DNA of 64,000 bases, from the NCBI GenBank assembly GCA_963841425.1, contig CAWJCL010000003.1:248001-312000 (forward strand), given 5' to 3'. Positions within the stretch are counted from its first letter, which is position 1; each line of letters begins with the position of its first letter. The notes beneath the pieces were generated by a model. It ran no database searches. It was not told where the DNA came from and saw nothing but the letters and a program-made list of their open reading frames with translations. This DNA comes from DATEOR01 sp963841425. GTDB taxonomy: Bacteria; Actinomycetota; Thermoleophilia; Gaiellales; Gaiellaceae. The position numbers and the translations under genes are program-made. This document shows positions 26,478 to 35,234 of the stretch, one piece after another.

Positions 26478-28039
26478 CGAGCATCTCGGTACCGGCACCC
26501 GGCCGGCGAGAAAAGGCGACTTCGACGGACGCGAGCACCCGTAGCGGAATGCTTCCCGTCGTCCTCTTCTTCTTCTTCCTCTGGACGAACCTGGCCGTCG
26601 TTCTGACCCAGGTCCATGGAGTTCCCCAGTTGATCGGCTCGTCGGTTGTCGTCCTGCTCCTCATCCCGGTCGTGCGAGCCCTGGTCGTCGACCGCCAGGC
26701 GCTCGTCGTCACGCCCGTTCTTCCACTGGTCCTGATCTTCCTCGGCACGCTCTTCCTCGCAGGCATCAGGTCGCCGGAGCCGTCGGTCGTTCAGAGCAAC
26801 ATCGGCCTCTACCTCACGGAAGGCCTCCTCCTCTATCTCCTCGTCTCGAACGCGGTGAGGACCATCCCCGTGCTGACCGCGGCCCTGTGGACGCTCATTC
26901 TCGCCGGAGCGCTTTTGGGCGGGCTCTCCGTCTTCCAGGAGTTGACCCACACCTACGCGAACGAGTACGAGGGCTTTGCCCAGGTCGACCGGCTCGACAC
27001 CGGCGGTGGCTTCAACATCGCACCCGCAGACGCGACGCAGAAGGAACTGCGGCCGAGGCTCGGGGGCCCGCTTGGCAGCGAGAACCGCTATGCGCAGATT
27101 CTCGCAGTCGTCTTTCCGCTGGCGCTGATACGCGCGTTCCGCGACCCTCGACGCAGCCGCCGGCTAGCGGGCGGAGCGGCGTCGATTCTGATCGCGGGTG
27201 GGATCTTCCTCACGTTCTCCCGCGGGGCGGCTGTCGCAGTGGGACTTACGATCGTGCTGACCCTGTTGCTGCGCGAGCTCAAGGTTCGACAGGTTCTGCC
27301 GGCTCTCGCCGTGCTGACCGCGATCGTCGTCCTCGTCGTCCCCGATTACGTGACTCGCCTGAGCACGCTTGGGGGCGTGACGGCGCTTTCCTCGGGTACG
27401 ACCGACTCCGCGAACAAACCCGATTCGGCCCTCGTGGGTCGCGAGACCGAGAATCTCGCCGCGCTGCACGTGTTCATCGACCATCCCTTCACCGGGGTGG
27501 GGCCCGGCGTCTACTTTCACGACTACTCGCGCGACTACGCGAACCGCCTTGGCTTGAGGTACCTCGCGAGTGAACGGCGTGGGCACAGCCTCTACCTGGA
27601 GATGGCCGCGGACACGGGCATCATGGGTCTCACCGCCTTCCTCGTGATGGCGGGTGTTCCGATCGTGCTGCTCGTCAGACAGGCGCGGTACTGGCGGAAC
27701 AGAGACTCGGAGCGAGCCATTGTCGCCAGCTCGCTCGTGTTCGCGCTCGTTGCCTACCTCGCGAGCGCGATGTTCCTCCACCTCTCCTACCAACGTTTCT
27801 TCTGGGCGATTCTCGCCCTCGGGAGCGCAGCGATCTGGGCCCTCCGTCGTGACCAGGAAGAGACGACTCCTGGGCATCGGACAGCACGGCAGCGTCAGCC
27901 TAGCGGCGTCAGCTCCGACGGTCCCCGGCGCCGCGGAGTGCGGCACCTCCAGGAGCGTGAGTCCAGTCGGAGAAGCCGATCGTCCGGCCGCCCGCGACGG
28001 GCCGTGAACATGGGAAAGTCGTCCCGTAGGCCCGGTTGA
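26474..28039 (+). CDS. O-antigen ligase/polymerase (Wzy/WaaL family)
   Basis: 521 aa. About ten to twelve hydrophobic helices fill residues 20-455. The Wzy_C region is clear: the Arg-Glu start GRETENLAALHVFIDHPFTG, then VGPGVYFHDYS, and ERRGHSLYLEMAADTGIMG with the family His and Glu. It polymerises lipid-linked repeat units or ligates them on the outer face of the membrane, working with the Wzx at 30442-32013 and the two Wzz proteins. The last about 50 residues are Arg/Ser-rich and lie opposite the minus-strand lyase-like gene (131-nt overlap), so the real C-terminus may be shorter. Confidence 0.88.
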   Translation: MTSISVPAPGRREKATSTDASTRSGMLPVVLFFFFLWTNLAVVLTQVHGVPQLIGSSVVVLLLIPVVRALVVDRQALVVTPVLPLVLIFLGTLFLAGIRSPEPSVVQSNIGLYLTEGLLLYLLVSNAVRTIPVLTAALWTLILAGALLGGLSVFQELTHTYANEYEGFAQVDRLDTGGGFNIAPADATQKELRPRLGGPLGSENRYAQILAVVFPLALIRAFRDPRRSRRLAGGAASILIAGGIFLTFSRGAAVAVGLTIVLTLLLRELKVRQVLPALAVLTAIVVLVVPDYVTRLSTLGGVTALSSGTTDSANKPDSALVGRETENLAALHVFIDHPFTGVGPGVYFHDYSRDYANRLGLRYLASERRGHSLYLEMAADTGIMGLTAFLVMAGVPIVLLVRQARYWRNRDSERAIVASSLVFALVAYLASAMFLHLSYQRFFWAILALGSAAIWALRRDQEETTPGHRTARQRQPSGVSSDGPRRRGVRHLQERESSRRSRSSGRPRRAVNMGKSSRRPG

Positions 28040-29165
28040 CCAGGTATACGCACTCGTTCGAGCGGGTCCCGTCGAACCAGTCCGAGTTTCCCGTCGTCTG
28101 ACGGAGGAACCACAGATAGTCCAGCGCCCGACGGATCGCTGCGTCGGCGATCTCCCAGGCGGGATAGCCAGCCCGGGCGAAGACGAGCGCCGCGGGAACG
28201 GCACCCTCCAGCCCGACCCACGGGTACTGCGTCCAGACGGGCGAGCAGACGTCGTCTCCCCCACGGGACATGTCGTTCCCGATCGCTCCATCGAGGCGGC
28301 AACCGTCCTTCGCTGCGTGCTTGTCCTGGATGCCGACAGGGTCGGCTGGAACCAGTTGCCAGACGTCGGAGTTCGACGTTTCCCCGACGGGGCTCGTACG
28401 ATCGCCGCAGTAGCGCCGGTAGCCGTCCCAGGAGCTTGCGAGGCGAGCGGAGTCGTTCGTGTAGACGCAGAGCGCGGCGGTGACGAAGCCCATCTGCGCG
28501 GAGGCGTTCGAGCCCGACGACCAGTTGCCCGCCACGACCTGCTCGTCTGTGTTGTTGTCCCTGAGCGTCCGGGTCAGGAAGCCGGCCAGCCACTCGTAGA
28601 TCGGACCGGAGCGGACGCCGAGGACATCGGCCGCGATCACGTACGCGCCGAGGTTGCGTCCGATCGCCAGCCAGCGGGCGCCCTCCTCGGTGCCGATGGC
28701 CGACGTGATTGCGTCCATCGCCTTCCCGTGGAGCTCCGCGCTTCCGGTTCGGGCTGCGGCGAGCGCACAGGCGAGGGTACTGGTGTCGTGCGTGGAGTCC
28801 TGGTCGGCGACGTCCGCCTGGCCGAGGTCACCTTCGGCGACGGCGAGCATCGCTTCCCAGGCGGAGCCGCTCATCGAAAGGCTCTTCAGCTCGTCCGGCG
28901 CGATCCAGACCCTCTCGCGGGGGGAGTCGGTTCCCGGAGACGAGGGAGGCGGCGACGGCGGCTCGGCCACGTCGACCGGCGCCGCTTCCCGCGCAATCGA
29001 ATCCGTCCGGAAAAGGTAGCCCGCGACACCTGCGGCTGCGACGAGTAAGGCGTGCTTCCGCGTGAAGCGAAAAGGGCGGCGCTGGCTCGTTCTCCGCGGC
29101 TCGTGCCTGCCGCTCGGCTCGACGTCCGACGATTCTGTCTCTGTTTGGCGGTGATTCCCTTCCAA
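27909..29165 (-). CDS. Membrane-anchored lyase/toroid-like protein
   Basis: 418 aa. A basic N-terminus and one helix (about residues 39-52) anchor it, a Pro-rich linker (PPSPPPSSP) follows, and a helix-rich domain runs from about 90 to 405 with NWSSGSNASAQMGFVTAALC, CSPVWTQYPWVGLEGAVPAA and the closing motif GGRTIGFSDWTHA. The helical pattern recalls alpha/alpha-toroid polysaccharide lyases or glycosidases, but I cannot name the family with certainty. Acting outside the cell on the locus polysaccharide is a plausible role. Its 3' end overlaps the ligase gene by 131 nt. The GT2 gene lies 101 bp upstream on the same strand. Confidence 0.65.
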   Translation of the reverse strand: MEGNHRQTETESSDVEPSGRHEPRRTSQRRPFRFTRKHALLVAAAGVAGYLFRTDSIAREAAPVDVAEPPSPPPSSPGTDSPRERVWIAPDELKSLSMSGSAWEAMLAVAEGDLGQADVADQDSTHDTSTLACALAAARTGSAELHGKAMDAITSAIGTEEGARWLAIGRNLGAYVIAADVLGVRSGPIYEWLAGFLTRTLRDNNTDEQVVAGNWSSGSNASAQMGFVTAALCVYTNDSARLASSWDGYRRYCGDRTSPVGETSNSDVWQLVPADPVGIQDKHAAKDGCRLDGAIGNDMSRGGDDVCSPVWTQYPWVGLEGAVPAALVFARAGYPAWEIADAAIRRALDYLWFLRQTTGNSDWFDGTRSNECVYLVNRAYGTTFPCSRPVAGGRTIGFSDWTHAPGGAALRGAGDRRS

Positions 29166-29266
29166 GGCTCATCCTTCGGCGCGTACGCGAGAGCGTGCCA
29201 GGAAGGTACCCTCGGTCGTCCCGATCCGGTCGCAGCCAAGACGTTGGTCGCGCGCGGCGTGAACCG

Positions 29267-30439
29267 TTATCCGCGCACGCCGGCTTCCGGCTTGACCCGT
29301 TGCGGCTCCCACATGTCGTCTCGAGACCGCCGCCCGCGTGCCTGTTCGAAGAGGGCGACCGCGGACGCGGCGCAGCTCTGTTCAAACCGCAGCGCACCTT
29401 TGAGCGCTGGAAGGCCGCCGAAGCGCGTACCGCGCAAAAGAAAGCCGGCCGCGCCAGCTCCGTGGAGAAGGGCTTGACCGAGCCCCGCGGCGCGGTAGAG
29501 CCGTCCTCTTCCGAGCAGGGCCGGAGTCGTCAGCGCCAGACCGAGAAGGGGCACGAACGCCATCCGGCGAAGCAGCTTGTGCGAGATCAGCTGAACGGAG
29601 TAGAAGCCGTACTCGGCCGGATCGAGAAGATCGCGGCCGACCCAGAACGCTCGAAAGAGCGGTCCGACCATGCGCACCTTGCGCTCGAACGGGTCGCGGA
29701 CGACCGTCGCGCCCGCGAAGGGATACGAGGCGGCGTCCGGTTGGTAGACGAGGCGTCGATGCCGCGCAACGACCCGCGTGGAGACCCAGAAGTCGTCCGG
29801 CACGTTCTGGGGCACGGGCTCGAAGAGCTCGCGGCGCACAGCGTAGATCTGCCCCTCCGCGGAGGTGACGCTCCCGGCACGGCTCATGAGGACCCTGAGC
29901 AGGCGCTTGCCCGCGGCCGCGACGCCACGTCCGGGCCTGGCTGCGGAGTCATGCCGCCGCTCGCCCGCAACTCCACCGACGGTGGGATCGGCGAACGGTG
30001 CGGTGACGTGTATGAGCGTTCGTTCCGTGAGCTTCGTGTCGGCATCCGTGAAGACGAGAATGTCGCCGGTCGCCGATTCCACCGCGAGCGTGATCGCCAT
30101 GTTCTTCCCGACTCGCGGAAGCGCGAGAAGCTTGACGCCTTGGCCGAATTCGGCCACGCGGTCGTTCGTGCCGTCGTCGGAGCCGTCAGACGCGACGATC
30201 ACCTCGACGAGCTCGTCGGGATAATCCAGCGCGAGGGTGTTCTCGAGCTTCTCGACGATGATCGCGGCTTCGTTGTACGCGGGGACGACGACCGTGACCG
30301 CGGGTCGGGCCTCGCCCTCGGCCAGGGGCCGTGAGCGGAGCAGCCCCCGCGCTGCGACGAGAGCTGGGAATCCGCCATAGGTGTAGGTGAGCCATGCCAA
30401 CGAGCTCCAGAACGTCGTGCGCGCCGTGCGCCGAGCCAC
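29267..30439 (-). CDS. GT2 membrane glycosyltransferase
   Basis: 390 aa from GTG 30439, 2 nt behind the Wzx stop. N-terminal helix (SSLAWLTYTYGGFPALVAAR), then a GT-A domain: VTVVVPAYNEAAIIVEKLEN, VIVASDGSDDGT, VFTDADTKL (DxD) and VPDDFWVSTRVV; later helices around 290-350 return it to the membrane. It is a processive-type or membrane-associated transferase, and the intact paralogue of the frameshifted gene at 24432. It forms an operon with Wzx. Confidence 0.9.
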   Translation of the reverse strand: MARRTARTTFWSSLAWLTYTYGGFPALVAARGLLRSRPLAEGEARPAVTVVVPAYNEAAIIVEKLENTLALDYPDELVEVIVASDGSDDGTNDRVAEFGQGVKLLALPRVGKNMAITLAVESATGDILVFTDADTKLTERTLIHVTAPFADPTVGGVAGERRHDSAARPGRGVAAAGKRLLRVLMSRAGSVTSAEGQIYAVRRELFEPVPQNVPDDFWVSTRVVARHRRLVYQPDAASYPFAGATVVRDPFERKVRMVGPLFRAFWVGRDLLDPAEYGFYSVQLISHKLLRRMAFVPLLGLALTTPALLGRGRLYRAAGLGQALLHGAGAAGFLLRGTRFGGLPALKGALRFEQSCAASAVALFEQARGRRSRDDMWEPQRVKPEAGVRG

Positions 30440-30441
30440 GC

Positions 30442-32013
30442 CTAACTCTCGCCGCCGAGTATCAGCCGGATGACGCGGAAGCGTGCGAGCTCGGGGAACG
30501 TGTCCCCCGCCCGAAGGATGCTCCGGCTCGTCAGAACCACGATGAGAGATGCGATTGCAGCCAACGGCACCGCGACCCAGATCGAAGGGCGGAGCGCCTC
30601 GTGCAGCGCGAACAAGGCGCCGGCGGTGAGCGCGACAGAGAGGTAGACCGGGGCGTGCTCACGCTCGAAGAAGGCGATACCAGTTCCCTTCCAGAGGCCC
30701 CACTGCTTCATGAGGTTGTGGACGATCAACGTCGAAGATGTCGCGATCACCGCGCCGAGGGCACCGTATGAAGGAACGAGCGCAAAATTCAGCGCGAGAT
30801 TCACGACCGCGGCGAAAATGCTGATGACGACGATGAACCGGACCTTGCCGAACACCTTCAGCGTCAGGCCGTTGAAACCGAGCGCAGCGTTGACGTAATA
30901 CGCGAGCGAGAGCAGCGTCAGGTAGGTCGCCGAGCTGCCGTAACGTTCGCCGAAGAGTGTGACGGTGAGGGGCTCCGACAGTGAGAACGTGAGCGCGAAG
31001 ATTGGGAACGTGAGCACCGCGATCCATGCCGAGGTCTGCCAGTACAGATGGCCGATTCCATCGGTGTCGTCGCGCGCGAACAGACGCGCGGCGACCGGGG
31101 TGAAGAGCAGCGTGAAGCTCGAGAACACGAGCAGGTTCAGGGTCGCGGCCGGCAGGATGACCCGGAGTGATCCGACCGCCTCGGCGCCGTTGTAGTGCCC
31201 GACGAGCATTGCGTCGGTCGTGTTGATGACCATGTAGAGCAGGTCCGATGCGAGCAACGGCACCGTAAACCCGAACACCTCGCGCCACGGCAAGTCCAGG
31301 GTCGCCCAGTTGAACCGGTCGAGCAGCCCCTCCTGGCGCACTGTGCGGTAGAGGAAGAGGCTGTACAGCCCGACGATGATGACTCCGGCGGTGACGAACC
31401 CCACGGCGAGGAACGTCACGCTGGCCCCGGAGAACACGAGAAGGAGCACCACGGTAAGTCGGAGGATCGGGCCGAGGATGTTCTTGCGGAAGAAGATCGC
31501 CCGCGGCTTGGCGAGCACCGCGAAGAGGCCCGTGGTCAAGCCGTCCAACGCCTGAACTGGAACCCAGAAGATCATTATGAGCAATAGTGAAATCGCCTGC
31601 TCGTTCGAAATGAGAGATCCGGCGAGCAGGTTGTGGAAACCGTAGACGAGCAAAATCAGCCCGAGGCTGATTGAGAGAACCGTGCTCGTGACCATCACGA
31701 TGGTGCCCCAGAGCTTGTCGTACGCCTTCTCCTCGTCGTAGATCGGGATGAACCGCGTGATCGAGCGGTCCAGGCCGAAGGTCGCCACGCTAACGCCGAG
31801 GCTCACGAGCGACACGGCGTACGCCCACGACCCATAATCCGCCTTGGAGAGATAGCGGACGATCAGGATCTGGATCGCGAAGTTGATCCCGAGCGAGATG
31901 AAGCGGCCGCCGAGCAGGAGGCTCGAGCCGCGGATTTGCTTCCGCGTCGCCTCGTGCGCGGCCGGCCTTTCCCCGTGTGCGGCCGTAGAGGCTGTCGACG
32001 TGCGGATCGTCAT
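30442..32013 (-). CDS. Polysaccharide flippase Wzx (MATE/MOP type)
   Basis: 523 aa with about 14 hydrophobic helices. Opening RKQIRGSSLLLGGRFISLGI and VRYLSKADYGSWAYAVSLVS are typical of polysaccharide_synt/Wzx proteins, and MVINTTDAMLVGHYNGAEAV marks the second half. It flips lipid-linked repeat units to the outer face for the Wzy-type enzyme at 26474-28039. It is the first gene of the minus-strand pair with GT2. The upstream 195 bp (32014-32208) hold its promoter region but no gene. Confidence 0.92.
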   Translation of the reverse strand: MTIRTSTASTAAHGERPAAHEATRKQIRGSSLLLGGRFISLGINFAIQILIVRYLSKADYGSWAYAVSLVSLGVSVATFGLDRSITRFIPIYDEEKAYDKLWGTIVMVTSTVLSISLGLILLVYGFHNLLAGSLISNEQAISLLLIMIFWVPVQALDGLTTGLFAVLAKPRAIFFRKNILGPILRLTVVLLLVFSGASVTFLAVGFVTAGVIIVGLYSLFLYRTVRQEGLLDRFNWATLDLPWREVFGFTVPLLASDLLYMVINTTDAMLVGHYNGAEAVGSLRVILPAATLNLLVFSSFTLLFTPVAARLFARDDTDGIGHLYWQTSAWIAVLTFPIFALTFSLSEPLTVTLFGERYGSSATYLTLLSLAYYVNAALGFNGLTLKVFGKVRFIVVISIFAAVVNLALNFALVPSYGALGAVIATSSTLIVHNLMKQWGLWKGTGIAFFEREHAPVYLSVALTAGALFALHEALRPSIWVAVPLAAIASLIVVLTSRSILRAGDTFPELARFRVIRLILGGES

Positions 32014-32208
32014 CTCGCTTCGCTGGGCGGCAGCTCGGTCCTCGACGGAAATCTCCGCGACGGATGGCTTCCTCCGCCGCCACCCGCGATGAGCATGTCC
32101 CGCACCGTCCCGCCGTGCGTCGACTGGAACCCCACGATCGTCAGACTTTAGCCCTGCATCGGACTGGGGTGCGTGGCCACCGGCAGCTCGCAGCTCCGAC
32201 GCCAGGCG

Positions 32209-34242
32209 CTAGGTTTGAGTCAATACGAGCTGCGGGGTGTGTGTGCCTTCCTTGCTCGAGAACCAGGCGGCGTCGGGATACGATCCGACCAGGGCGAGGC
32301 TATACGTGTCGTTCCCGTTGATCTTGGAGCCGAGATCGATCTCGACCCAGGTTCCGAGTGCCGCTTTTCCGGCTGGCCCGATGGCCGCCCCTGAAGCAGG
32401 CGGCTTCGTGTTCCACGTGATCGTGCCCTCAGTCCACGTCGTGTCGGCGACCGAGTACAAGATCCCACCGCTCGTGCTGGCGTCGACGACGTAGAGCCTG
32501 AGTTTGGCGGACGTCACCGGGCCGGTCACGCCCCGGACAGTGAACTTGAGATAGGTGTCCGTTTCCGCAATCTTCTTGAACGAGCGGAGGTTGTCCGCGC
32601 TCCCGTTGTTCTCGTCGGGGAAGTTCGAGCGGACGAACGAGTCGTCGGTCGGCGTGAACGTGAGGGTCGGCCCGGCCGCCGTCACGGTGATGTAGCCGGA
32701 CTTCGTCACGGTGTCGTCGCCGGACGAGTTCGAGGCGGTCAGCTTTACCGAGTACGTGCCCGGGCTCGTGTAGACGAAGCTGGGATTCTGCTGCGTCGAA
32801 TCGACCGTTCCATCGTTCTGGAAATCCCACTGCCACGCAGTGGGGCCCCCGCTCGACGTGTCCGTGAAGTGGACGCTCAAAGGAGCGGCGCCGCTCGTGG
32901 GCGTGGCCGAGAACGCAGCCGCGGGCGAGATCCCGCCTCCCCCGCCGCCGCCGAGCGAGAAGTACTGGTGGAAATAGACGTGCTGGCCGCTCGAGGCGAG
33001 GACGACGAGCCCTGTGGCCGGGCCGACGTTCTGCTTCGTCGAGGTGGAGTTGTTGAGTTTGCCGTCCGCGTCGGTCATGACGACCGTTCCTTTGCCGCCC
33101 GGGAAGGAGATGGAGCCCATCGGCGATGTCTTCTCGTAGATGCTCCCGCCCGACTCCGGGGACGTCGCGAAGACGTGGATGATCTGGTCGACCTCGTCGA
33201 GCTCGACGATCGCGCGCGTATGGTGGTCCCGTTTCTGTCCGACCGTTGTGCTCGTCCAACTGCCCGACGTGCTGCGAACGAGCAGCATGACGAGCGGATC
33301 CGTCGAGCCGCCACGGGACGTCTTGACGACGGCGTAGATGCGTCCGCTCGAGTCGGTCTTCAGGTTCATGTGGTCGTCGGCCATGTCGGTGCCCGACAGC
33401 GCAGTCTCGCCAGCCCAGGTCGTGTCGGAATCGGAGTCGCCATGGATGGCGAAATAATCGGTCCCGTTCGTCTGGTTGCTCCAAAAGACGCCCACCTTCC
33501 CGGCGAAGGCGATGACGGCGGAGTTGTCGTCGCTGTCGAAAATCGTCTTGGTCCCTGGCACGTTGGGCGTGAACGGAGTACCCCAGATCGCGTCGTTGCA
33601 GACGGGGTTGCACACGCTCGCGTTGACCACGAATGTCGTTCCCTGCTTCCACGTCGCCCAAAGCTGCCCGGTGGAGTCCTTCGCGATCGTGAGGGCCTCC
33701 GTCTTGTAGTTGCCGATCTGGACAGGGAACCCGGCATCCAGCGAATACGTCTCCGTGGCCGCGTTGTAGCCGTAGCGGTACAAGCGCGCCGGGTTCCCAG
33801 AGCTCGAACCGGTCGAGAAGACGTGCGAGGCCACGTACAGCTTCCCCGAGGCCGCGTCCCAGAGCGTGTCCGCCCGCGAGCTGGAACGGTTGTCCAACGC
33901 CACCCCGGTGTCGACCCAGCTCTGGGAGCCGAGGTTCAGGCGGAAGATGTGGTAGGCCGAGGCACTCTGCGACCACATGCTCGCCCACCAGATCCCGTCG
34001 TTCCACCAGAGCTTGCTCTCCGGCTTCTCGCCCGTGAGAGCGGCCTGGGCTCCGGAGGTCGAGGGCCCTTCGTAGCCGATGTCGCCGGTAGCGGCCTGCG
34101 CCGCGGGGGCGCGCATGGAGGCAACCGCGCCGACCGCGAAGACCGTGAGGCAAAGGGCGGCCAGCCGGACGACGCCCCTACCGACCGACCGTTTTGGCTC
34201 ACGACCCCTCACCGCAATGACACCAAGTTCGCACCCTTTCAC
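32209..34242 (-). CDS. Secreted propeller-like protein with PKD and CBM96/DNRLRE domains
   Basis: 677 aa. A signal peptide (cleavage near PAAQA-ATG, about residue 51 from GTG 34242; GTG 34212 is the more likely start). Residues about 60-425 are a beta-rich repeat region, probably a propeller, with PESKLWWNDGIWWASMW and TDMADDHMNLKTDSSGR. A Gly-rich linker (LGGGGGGGISP) leads to a PKD domain (FSATPTSGAAPLSVHFTDTS to YSVKLTASNSSG). The last 160 residues are a DNRLRE/CBM96-type carbohydrate-binding domain (FTPTDDSFVRSNFPDENNGS; VADTTWTEGTITWNTKPPAS). The N-terminal region is paralogous to the protein at 36719-37981. Likely a cell-surface or matrix protein bound to the polysaccharide. Confidence 0.82.
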   Translation of the reverse strand: MKGCELGVIAVRGREPKRSVGRGVVRLAALCLTVFAVGAVASMRAPAAQAATGDIGYEGPSTSGAQAALTGEKPESKLWWNDGIWWASMWSQSASAYHIFRLNLGSQSWVDTGVALDNRSSSRADTLWDAASGKLYVASHVFSTGSSSGNPARLYRYGYNAATETYSLDAGFPVQIGNYKTEALTIAKDSTGQLWATWKQGTTFVVNASVCNPVCNDAIWGTPFTPNVPGTKTIFDSDDNSAVIAFAGKVGVFWSNQTNGTDYFAIHGDSDSDTTWAGETALSGTDMADDHMNLKTDSSGRIYAVVKTSRGGSTDPLVMLLVRSTSGSWTSTTVGQKRDHHTRAIVELDEVDQIIHVFATSPESGGSIYEKTSPMGSISFPGGKGTVVMTDADGKLNNSTSTKQNVGPATGLVVLASSGQHVYFHQYFSLGGGGGGGISPAAAFSATPTSGAAPLSVHFTDTSSGGPTAWQWDFQNDGTVDSTQQNPSFVYTSPGTYSVKLTASNSSGDDTVTKSGYITVTAAGPTLTFTPTDDSFVRSNFPDENNGSADNLRSFKKIAETDTYLKFTVRGVTGPVTSAKLRLYVVDASTSGGILYSVADTTWTEGTITWNTKPPASGAAIGPAGKAALGTWVEIDLGSKINGNDTYSLALVGSYPDAAWFSSKEGTHTPQLVLTQT

Positions 34243-34330
34243 ACTCGGCGTACGATCACAATGGAGTCGAGTAGAGTCGGGGCTCGGTTCGCGGTCGATC
34301 CGGCTGCAAGCGATTGGACGTCAGGGGGGC

Positions 34331-35233
34331 ATGTTTCCGAACCTCGTCATCGTAGGGGCACCGAAGTGCGGAACCACGTCGCTCTTCGCGTGGCTCTCTG
34401 AGCATCCGAGTGCTTGCGGTTCGAAGGTCAAGGAGGCCCGATATTTCCTCGATCCGGACGACCCGCTCTTCAAGCGGTCCTCGAACTATCGCGACCATGG
34501 TCTCGGCGGGTACGAGGAGTATTTCGAGCCGTGCGGAACGGTGCACCGAGAGCTGGTCGTCGAAGCGACGCCCGTCTATCTCTACCAGAAGGTGGCGCCG
34601 GAAGGCCTGTCCCGGATCGAGCCCCAGCCGCACCTGGTCCTCATGTTTCGCAAGCCCTCGGAGCGCGTCTACTCTCACTTCCACTTCCTGCGCGACAGCC
34701 ACGCTCGCATCGACAGCCGCCTCCCATTCGACGAGTTCGTCGGACAAGTTCGGGCCGGCGATCCCGATATCCCTCCGTACGGCCACGCAAAGGACGTCAT
34801 CGCGCACAGCCGGTACGTCGAGTACCTCCCCGCCTGGCTCGAGAGATTTCCCCGCGACCACCTGCATTTCTTCCTGTTCGAGCAGCTCCAACAGGATCCG
34901 GCGACCTTCATGAAGTCGATAGCCCGGGAATTCCATATCGAGCCGTCGTTCTACGGCTCCTACTCGTTTCCGCGGAAGAACACCACATTTCGGATCCGAC
35001 GTCCCTGGATGCATCGGTTCCGCCGAGCGGTCGGGAGACGTGTCCCAGCACATACGCGCAAGCGCATCAAGGCATCCACGGCCTCCGCTTACGCCCGGAT
35101 CAACGTCGAGCCCGCGCGAAGATCGCGAACCTCCGCGGATGCCGAGACCCTCCTCGCTCTCGAGGAATACTTCGAGCCCTTCAACGAGCGGCTCGCCGAG
35201 CTCACCGGCCTCGACCTCACCTCCTGGCGCTGA
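34331..35233 (+). CDS. PAPS-dependent sulfotransferase
   Basis: 300 aa from ATG 34331, preceded by AGGGGGGC. The 5'-phosphosulfate loop is VGAPKCGTTSLFAWLSEHPS (PKCGTT, residues 11-16) and the 3'-phosphate site is RKPSERVYSHFHFL; RYVEYLPAWLERFP and FFLFEQLQQDP complete the fold. It resembles heparan-sulfate/NodH-type sulfotransferases, so sulfation of the locus polysaccharide is the likely role. It is divergent from the propeller protein by 88 bp and convergent with the second Wzz. Confidence 0.9.
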   Translation: MFPNLVIVGAPKCGTTSLFAWLSEHPSACGSKVKEARYFLDPDDPLFKRSSNYRDHGLGGYEEYFEPCGTVHRELVVEATPVYLYQKVAPEGLSRIEPQPHLVLMFRKPSERVYSHFHFLRDSHARIDSRLPFDEFVGQVRAGDPDIPPYGHAKDVIAHSRYVEYLPAWLERFPRDHLHFFLFEQLQQDPATFMKSIAREFHIEPSFYGSYSFPRKNTTFRIRRPWMHRFRRAVGRRVPAHTRKRIKASTASAYARINVEPARRSRTSADAETLLALEEYFEPFNERLAELTGLDLTSWR

Positions 35234-35234
35234 G

